Position numbers and translations under genes: made by a program
Notes under the pieces: model-generated
Databases searched by the model: none
Seen by the model: the letters and a program-made list of their open reading frames with translations, nothing else
What the model was told of the DNA's origin: nothing
In this document: positions 5,698 to 10,725 of the stretch, one piece after another
Layout of the letters: each line of letters opens with the position of its first letter
Position numbering within the stretch: position 1 is the first letter of the stretch
Origin: Thiorhodovibrio sp.
GTDB lineage: Bacteria > Pseudomonadota > Gammaproteobacteria > Chromatiales > Chromatiaceae
NCBI GenBank assembly: GCA_007128075.1
Contig: SKYD01000041.1
Coordinates: forward strand, 1 to 10,725
DNA: 10,725 nucleotides
Reading direction: 5' to 3'

Positions 5698-7017
5698 ATG
5701 AGTCGACCTACCGTGTTGCTGGTCGATTCCTCCCCGGCATTGCGCCAGCAATTGGTCAGTGTCTTGGCGGCAATCCCTAAGACGCATCTGGAAACCTGCA
5801 CCAGCGAACAGCTCGCCCAAGCAAGCCAACAACACCAGCCTCAGGCCTGGCTGTTGGCGCAACCACAACGCAGCCTCAGCGCCGATGGGGCGCGGCAATT
5901 GATCGCCCAACGCTGTGCCAGCTTGGCATTGGCTGAGGCTCCCCACATTCCGCAGCCCAATACACCGCTTGATGGTCATTTTGTGCTGCCCGCCCAGGCT
6001 GAACAACTTGGCCAATGGCTGCGCACCTGCTTTGCCGCGCCCGTGCTGATCACTGAGCCATCGCTGGTGGTCGCGGCAAGTCCTGCGATGCAGCAATTGC
6101 TGCGTCTGGTTGAGCGCATCGCCCCATCCTTGGGTAGCGTGTTGATCAGCGGTGAAACCGGCGTTGGCAAAGAGGTGGTGGCACGCACGCTGCATCGCCA
6201 CTCAGCGCGGGCATTGCAGCCCTTTGTTGCGGTGAACTGTGCAGCATTGCCCGATACCATGCTCGAAGCCCTACTGTTTGGTCATGAACGCGGTGCTTAC
6301 ACTGGTGCTGTCGAGGCGCGTCCTGGCAAATTTCAGCAGGCCAATGGCGGCACCTTGCTGCTCGATGAGGTCACTGAGATTCCGCTGTCATTGCAGGCAA
6401 AATTGCTACGGGCGCTACAAGAACGCGAGGTGGAGCCATTGGGTGCGCGGCGACCCAAGGCGGTCGATGTGCGCATTGTTGCTACCTCCAACCGTTCGCC
6501 ACAGTTGGCAGTGCGCGATGGGGTGTTGCGCGATGATCTCTATTATCGCTTGAGCGTTTTTCCATTGCGGATTCCACCGCTGCGCGAGCGCACCGAGGAT
6601 ATCGTGCCGCTGGCATTGCAGGCATTGGCGCGCTTATCGCATGGACGGCTGACCGCGCTCACTGAATCTGCACAAGCGCGGTTATTGCATTACGCTTGGC
6701 CGGGAAATGTGCGAGAATTGCTCAATGTCATCGAGCGTTCGGCAATTCTTGGGATGGGCGATCCGCTCGATGCGCAAGATTTGTTGTTTGATGACGATTG
6801 GCTGGCGGCACCTGGCGGCATACTGCCAGCAATCGAGTCATCGTCTCCTGCTGTCTTGGAGGGCGAATTATTACAGCGCGAGCAGCAGGTAATTCTCGAT
6901 ACAATGACCGCGCTGGGGGGGGATCGCCGCCAGGTCGCGCAACATCTGGGGATCAGCCCTCGCACGCTGCGCTATAAATTGGCACGAATGCGCGAGGCGG
7001 GGGTCAAAATTCCTTAA
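5698..7017 (+). CDS. FleR-like sigma-54-dependent activator with degenerate receiver domain
   Basis: This 439-residue protein occupies the fleR position, directly before fliE. Residues 1-110 look like a receiver fold (VLLVDSS with D10), but the phospho-acceptor strand reads AWLLAQPQ near residues 50-57 with no aspartate, and the conserved lysine near the end is replaced (FVLPAQ). The AAA+ domain is intact: GETGVGKE (152-159), GAYTGA (199-204), GTLLLDE (D223, E224), LRDDLYYRLSVFPLRIPPLRER and WPGNVREL. A Fis-type helix-turn-helix closes the protein (about 409-432, QHLGISPRTLRYKL). It should open sigma-54 promoters, most likely the one at 7031, without phosphorylation. No fleS-type kinase gene is nearby. 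An eight-G run at 6915-6922 lies just upstream of the helix-turn-helix. FleR is inferred from position and fold; another NtrC-type activator is possible, so I give no symbol. Confidence 0.8.
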   Translation: MSRPTVLLVDSSPALRQQLVSVLAAIPKTHLETCTSEQLAQASQQHQPQAWLLAQPQRSLSADGARQLIAQRCASLALAEAPHIPQPNTPLDGHFVLPAQAEQLGQWLRTCFAAPVLITEPSLVVAASPAMQQLLRLVERIAPSLGSVLISGETGVGKEVVARTLHRHSARALQPFVAVNCAALPDTMLEALLFGHERGAYTGAVEARPGKFQQANGGTLLLDEVTEIPLSLQAKLLRALQEREVEPLGARRPKAVDVRIVATSNRSPQLAVRDGVLRDDLYYRLSVFPLRIPPLRERTEDIVPLALQALARLSHGRLTALTESAQARLLHYAWPGNVRELLNVIERSAILGMGDPLDAQDLLFDDDWLAAPGGILPAIESSSPAVLEGELLQREQQVILDTMTALGGDRRQVAQHLGISPRTLRYKLARMREAGVKIP

Positions 7018-7030
7018 ATTTCGCAGATGC

Positions 7031-7046
7031 TGGTGTGAACCTTGCT
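7031..7046 (+). promoter_or_regulatory. Sigma-54 promoter upstream of fliE
   Basis: TGGTGTG-AACC-TTGCT fits the -24/-12 pattern TGGCACG-N4-TTGCW. The invariant GG (7032-7033) and GC (7044-7045) have exact spacing. The -24 element departs from consensus at three inner positions, suggesting moderate strength. Transcription should start near 7057, about 29 bases before fliE. It would serve fliE-F-G-H and probably genes beyond the window, activated by the FleQ-like or FleR-like protein upstream. Confidence 0.75.
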
Positions 7047-7085
7047 TTATAATTTTAGTATTAAGTGACGGCGGGAGATTAAAAA

Positions 7086-7409
7086 ATGAGCGAACTTCAG
7101 ATTCAAAGTGTGTTACAACAGATGCGGTCGGTGGCACAGTCAGGAGGCATTGAGGGCGTTGCCCAACATGCAGCCGATCCCGAGGTGCCGCGCTTTGCTG
7201 AATTATTAAAAGATGCCGTCCACGGCGTTCGCGATCTACAAAACGATGCGGCTGATTTACAAGATCGCTTTGAGCGCGGTGACCCCGAGGTCAATATCTC
7301 TGAAGTCATGCTGGCAATGAACAAATCCAGCGTTGGCTTTGAGGCACTCAGCCAGGTGCGCAGCCGCTTGCTCAGAGCCTATCAAGAAGTCATGCGGATG
7401 CAGGTTTAG
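7086..7409 (+). CDS. fliE: Flagellar hook-basal body complex protein FliE
   Basis: The protein is 107 residues, the normal FliE length. Its C-terminal half shows the family pattern: FAELLKDAVHGVRDLQ, then GDPEVNISEVMLAMNKSSVGFEAL, and an ending VRSRLLRAYQEVMRMQV. FliE is exported early and joins the MS ring to the proximal rod. The ATG at 7086 is well supported by GGGAG at 7073-7077, eight bases upstream. The gene is the first of the fliEFGH run behind the sigma-54-type promoter and ends 30 bases before fliF. Confidence 0.95.
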   Translation: MSELQIQSVLQQMRSVAQSGGIEGVAQHAADPEVPRFAELLKDAVHGVRDLQNDAADLQDRFERGDPEVNISEVMLAMNKSSVGFEALSQVRSRLLRAYQEVMRMQV

Positions 7410-7439
7410 CCTGATTTGCTGTCATTAAACTGATCGGTC

Positions 7440-9047
7440 ATGGCTTCCACACTCAGTAATGTCGTCTCCTCGGGCATTGGCAATCTCAATGGCTTGTCGC
7501 TTGGGCGGCAATTGGCACTGCTTGGGCTTTTGGTTGGCGGGGTGATGGTCATTGTTGCCGCGTTGCTATGGGCAACGCGACCTTCCTATGCCCCGTTATT
7601 TAATCAAATTGATCCAGCAGAAGCCTCGGCAGTGATGCAGGCGCTGGATGCGCGGCGGGTGCCCTATCGCATCAATTCACGCACCGGTCAGATCGAGGTT
7701 CCTGAGCGCAGCCTTGCCGAAACCCGGCTTTTGCTTGCTGGTGAGGGGCTGCCAAAGTCGGCTGATATTGGCTTTGAGCTATTACAAGAAGATAGCGGCT
7801 TTGGCACTAGCCGATTGATGGAAAGTGCCCGTCATCAGCGAGCGCTGGAAGGGGAGCTGGGGCGTTCAATTACCGCCTTAGAACCGGTTGAGGTGGCGCG
7901 AGTGCATCTTGCCCAGCCTGAGCCTTCGGTGTTTATCCGCGAACGCGCACCACCCAAGGCCTCGGTGATGGTGCAACTGCGCGGCAACAGCCGTTTGACT
8001 GAGGCACAGGTGGCCTCGATTGTGCATCTTGTTGCATCCAGCGTCTCCAATCTGGAGGCGGATAATGTCACCGTTGTTGACCAACGCGGGCGTTTATTGA
8101 CCCGCAAAGAGGATGAGGCGGGGGGCGTTAGCAGCAATGATCAGATTGATTTTACCCGTCGTATCGAAGAAATTTATACTGAGCGTGTGCGCTCGCTGCT
8201 TAATCCAATTTTTGGCTCTGAGCAGGTGCGGGTGCAGGTGGCTGCCAATCTCGACTTTTCGCGCATCGAGCGCACCGAAGAGAGCTTTGATCCACAAAGT
8301 TCGGTGTTGCGTGCTGAACAGATCAACGAAGAGGAGCGCGTAGGCAGCGAGCTTCTCGCCATGGGCGTTCCTGGTGCATTGGTCAATCAGCCACCAGCAG
8401 GTGGCGCACTCCCGGGCGATGAGGACGAGGCGGGACAACCACGCAGCCGGCGGATGCAAAGCACCCGCAATTATGAGGTTGACCGTATCATAGCCCATGT
8501 ACGAGAAAGCCCAGGCAGCATTCGGCGCATCTCAACGGCGGTGGTGGTCGATTATATGCAGGAGATCACCGAAGATGGCGAAACCATCACTGTCCCGCGC
8601 CCTGAGGAACAATTAGAGAATATTCGCGCGCTGGTGCGCGAGGCGGTGGGCTTTGATGCCGAGCGCGGGGATAGTGTACAGGTCATCACCGCTGCCTTTA
8701 GTGAAAAGGCCGACCCATTTCCAGGCATTCCAGTTTGGGAGCAGCCATGGTTTATGGATTTGGCGCGTTTAATTGCTGGCGTACTGGTCGCTTTAATGGT
8801 GCTATTATTCGTTGTTCGACCACTGATCAATCGTCTGTTTGAAAAGCCGGAAGAGGAAGAGCCAGAGCCAGAAGAAACCTTAGCACTGAGCCAAGAACCC
8901 TCAGCCATTGCGGCGTTGACCGGTCCTGGTGGCCCGGATCAACAAGCAATGGATCTCGAAGTCATTCGCGAAATGGTCAAAGATGATCCCAAGCGGGTTG
9001 CACAAGTCATGAAAGCATGGTTGTTGATGGATGGCGAGAAAGAGTAG
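7440..9047 (+). CDS. fliF: Flagellar MS-ring protein FliF
   Basis: FliF (535 residues, near the usual 550) polymerises in the inner membrane into the MS ring that houses the export gate and carries the rotor. The sequence has a first membrane segment at about residues 24-45, the periplasmic ring-building domains with SYAPLFNQIDPAEASAVMQAL, FELLQEDSGFG and RVHLAQPEPSVF, a long charged inter-domain region, a second membrane segment at about 441-461 and a Glu/Pro-rich cytoplasmic tail. The last 30 residues (EVIREMVKDDPKRVAQVMKAWL) are the FliG-binding motif. No Shine-Dalgarno is obvious before the ATG at 7440, so translation may be coupled to fliE. The final 17 bases overlap fliG. Confidence 0.96.
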   Translation: MASTLSNVVSSGIGNLNGLSLGRQLALLGLLVGGVMVIVAALLWATRPSYAPLFNQIDPAEASAVMQALDARRVPYRINSRTGQIEVPERSLAETRLLLAGEGLPKSADIGFELLQEDSGFGTSRLMESARHQRALEGELGRSITALEPVEVARVHLAQPEPSVFIRERAPPKASVMVQLRGNSRLTEAQVASIVHLVASSVSNLEADNVTVVDQRGRLLTRKEDEAGGVSSNDQIDFTRRIEEIYTERVRSLLNPIFGSEQVRVQVAANLDFSRIERTEESFDPQSSVLRAEQINEEERVGSELLAMGVPGALVNQPPAGGALPGDEDEAGQPRSRRMQSTRNYEVDRIIAHVRESPGSIRRISTAVVVDYMQEITEDGETITVPRPEEQLENIRALVREAVGFDAERGDSVQVITAAFSEKADPFPGIPVWEQPWFMDLARLIAGVLVALMVLLFVVRPLINRLFEKPEEEEPEPEETLALSQEPSAIAALTGPGGPDQQAMDLEVIREMVKDDPKRVAQVMKAWLLMDGEKE

Positions 9048-10047
9048 AAAGAAAAAGCTTTCTGGTTCCGACCAAGTGGCCATCTTTATGATGAGCTTGG
9101 GTGAGGAAGCAGCAGCGCAGGTGATGCGGTTAATGGAGCCCAAAGAGGTGCAGCGCATCGGGGCGGCGATGGCGGCGATGGAGCGGGTCACGCGCACTGA
9201 CATCAACACTGTGTTGCAGGATTTCTCTGAGGTTGTCAAGGAGCAAACCGCGCTTGGCATCGGAACTGATGATTATGTGCGCTCGGTGCTTGAGTCTGCA
9301 CTTGGCAAAGACAAAGCCGACGGCATCATCGACCGCATCCTGCTCGGGCGCAATTCCAAGGGACTTGAGGCACTCAAGTGGCTTGATCCCCGCGCCATCG
9401 CTGACATGATTCGCCATGAGCACCCGCAAATTGTCGCCATCGTGTTATCGCATCTGGAGCCTGACCAGTCGGCTGAAACTCTAGGGTTTTTACCTGATCG
9501 GATGCAGTCTGACATTATCCTGCGTATCGCCACCCTCGAAGGGGTGCAGCCCTCTGCCTTGCAAGAACTTGATCAGGTGCTTGAGCATCAACTGTCCGGC
9601 AAGAAAACCACCAAATCCTCGATGGTCGGCGGCATTCGCACCGCTGCCAACATTGTCAATGCCATGGATTCGTCAAAAGAGGCGGTAGTCATGACCGGCA
9701 TTGCCGAAGTTGACGAAGAATTGGCGGAACGCATCAAAGAACTGATGTTCGTCTTTGACAACCTCGTCGATATTGATGATCGCGGCATTCAAACCCTGCT
9801 GCGCGAAATCTCGACCGATATTTTGGTGCTCGCGCTCAAAGGTGCCGATGAAGATCTGCAAGATAAAATCTTCAAAAATATGTCGAAACGCGCCGGCGAG
9901 ATGCTGCGGGACGATCTGGAGTCCACAGGTCCGGTGCGTTTGAGCGATGTCGAGACCGCGCAGAAAGAAATTCTTGCTGCTGCACGGCGCTTGGCAGAAG
10001 CTGGCGAAATCGTCATTGATTCCAAAGGTTCGGAGACCCTTGTGTGA
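9031..10047 (+). CDS. fliG: Flagellar motor switch protein FliG
   Basis: FliG (338 residues) is the switch protein on the cytoplasmic face of the MS ring that receives torque from the stator. The middle domain has the EHPQ motif (RHEHPQIVAIVLSHL), and a glycine linker and the C-terminal torque helix follow. The charged torque residues known in E. coli FliG (K264, R281, D288, D289, R297) are all present at K270, R287, D294, D295 and R303, each displaced by six. The N-terminus carries a short basic extension (MARKSRKKK). The start lies inside the end of fliF with a 17-base overlap and no clear ribosome binding site, pointing to translational coupling. The stop overlaps the start of fliH by four bases. 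Confidence 0.97.
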   Translation: MARKSRKKKLSGSDQVAIFMMSLGEEAAAQVMRLMEPKEVQRIGAAMAAMERVTRTDINTVLQDFSEVVKEQTALGIGTDDYVRSVLESALGKDKADGIIDRILLGRNSKGLEALKWLDPRAIADMIRHEHPQIVAIVLSHLEPDQSAETLGFLPDRMQSDIILRIATLEGVQPSALQELDQVLEHQLSGKKTTKSSMVGGIRTAANIVNAMDSSKEAVVMTGIAEVDEELAERIKELMFVFDNLVDIDDRGIQTLLREISTDILVLALKGADEDLQDKIFKNMSKRAGEMLRDDLESTGPVRLSDVETAQKEILAAARRLAEAGEIVIDSKGSETLV

Positions 10048-10725
10048 CCTCATCGCATGCAAGCTCGGTGGTGCCAGCCGAGGAGGCCGATGCACATTTA
10101 TGGGAGCCGCCCTACATTGGCAAAATTAACACTGTCGATTTAGAGCCTGAATACCACATCCCCACTGCCGCCGAGGTTGAAGAAATCGAGCGCGAGGCTC
10201 GTGAAGCCGGGCATCGCTCCGGATTTGACCAAGGCTATCAAGAAGGCACCCAACAAGCACAACAAGAGGCCGAACAGGCGCGCCAAAAATGGCAGAAACA
10301 AGAAGCTGCCAAATTATCGGCAACGGTTGCTGCGCTAGAGGCCGTTGCGGGTGCATTGGCTGATCCACTGGCGAATGCAGCCGAGAGCATCGAACCTGAA
10401 TTGCTCGCTTTGGCCATTGCATTGGCGCAGCGCGTTATCCAAGCCGAGCTAACAACCCGTGAAGAGTTGATTCAAGCCGTGCTGCAACAAGCACTCGATC
10501 ATCTGCCCTCGCGCAAGCACTCACTGACGGTGCGGGTGCATCCTGAAGATCAGGCGGTTCTCGAACGCTATGCAAAAAAACAGGGGGAAAATGTGACATG
10601 GGTTGCTGATCCAACACTCAGCCGTGGCGGCTGCGTGGTCGATAGCGGCAGCAGTCATATTGATGCCCGTTTAGAAACCCGATTGCAGCAAAATGTTGAT
10701 GCGTTGTGGGGTGATCTGGAAATCA
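10044..10725 (+). CDS. fliH: Flagellar assembly protein FliH, N-terminal and middle part (3' end outside window)
   Basis: An open frame runs from GTG 10044 to the window end (227 whole codons). The GTG overlaps the fliG stop in a GTGA arrangement and has GGAG at 10032-10035, eight bases upstream; no in-frame ATG exists nearby. FliH regulates the export ATPase FliI and helps dock it to the export gate. The protein has an acidic N-terminus with LWEPPYIGK, then GHRSGFDQGYQEG at bases 10209-10247, three overlapping GxxxG repeats typical of FliH. A Gln/Glu-rich coiled coil follows, and then the C-terminal domain with LALAIALAQRVIQAEL and SRGGCVVDSGSSHIDARLETRL. The sequence ends close to the expected C-terminus; fliI would be expected next. 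Confidence 0.92.
   Translation, partial: MTSSHASSVVPAEEADAHLWEPPYIGKINTVDLEPEYHIPTAAEVEEIEREAREAGHRSGFDQGYQEGTQQAQQEAEQARQKWQKQEAAKLSATVAALEAVAGALADPLANAAESIEPELLALAIALAQRVIQAELTTREELIQAVLQQALDHLPSRKHSLTVRVHPEDQAVLERYAKKQGENVTWVADPTLSRGGCVVDSGSSHIDARLETRLQQNVDALWGDLEI

Noticed and set aside
5659..6201. 180-codon minus-strand frame opposite the FleR-like gene
   Set aside because: It is antisense to a clear AAA+ activator, has no recognisable domain and its composition mirrors the codons of the opposite strand.
8094..8498. 134-codon minus-strand frame inside fliF
   Set aside because: fliF is continuous and well conserved through this stretch; the antisense frame shows no motif.

Overview
The window reads as a chromosomal segment from a flagellated gammaproteobacterium. 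The best evidence is the order fleQ-like, fleR-like, fliE, fliF, fliG, fliH, which is the polar-flagellum arrangement of the Pseudomonas/Vibrio/Chromatiales type, with a sigma-54-type promoter in front of fliE. Base composition looks only moderately GC-rich and is even across the window. I see no insertion sequence, tRNA, rRNA, CRISPR array or other sign of recent transfer. A position near the purple sulfur bacteria (Chromatiales) is a guess, not a result.

Layout. (1) 1-1239, plus strand: the 3' part of an indolepyruvate:ferredoxin oxidoreductase alpha subunit (IorA) and a complete, short beta subunit (IorB). IorA ends without the usual C-terminal ferredoxin-like domain. (2) 1249-2229, minus strand: a lone MotA/TolQ/ExbB-type proton-channel subunit with a long helical tail and no adjacent partner. 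(3) 2319-2618, plus strand: a 99-residue proline-rich protein of unknown function with a perfect Shine-Dalgarno sequence, followed by a hairpin. (4) 2658-2984, minus strand: a ComFB-family protein whose annotated start abuts that of the divergent fleQ-like gene. (5) 2985-7017, plus strand: FleQ-like sigma-54 activator, a DUF3391/HD-GYP cyclic-di-GMP phosphodiesterase, and a FleR-like sigma-54 activator. (6) 7031-10725, plus strand: sigma-54-type promoter, fliE, fliF, fliG and the first part of fliH, tightly packed with overlapping ends.

How the genes fit together. In the Pseudomonas scheme FleQ (class I) switches on fleSR, and the kinase FleS phosphorylates FleR, which activates class III operons. 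fliE-F-G-H-I-J then encodes the rod/MS-ring junction, MS ring, switch and export accessory proteins. Here there is no fleS. An apparently intact HD-GYP phosphodiesterase sits in its place, and the FleR-like protein has a receiver-like N-terminus without the phospho-accepting aspartate. A consensus sigma-70 promoter overlaps the fleQ stop codon and probably drives the HD-GYP-fleR pair. With the ComFB protein next door (a family reported in cyanobacteria to bind cyclic dinucleotides), the region looks like a flagellar control module built around cyclic-di-GMP rather than a phosphorelay. That functional reading is inference.

No stretch longer than 300 bases lacks a gene. The largest gaps (2230-2318, 7018-7085) hold the regulatory sites listed.
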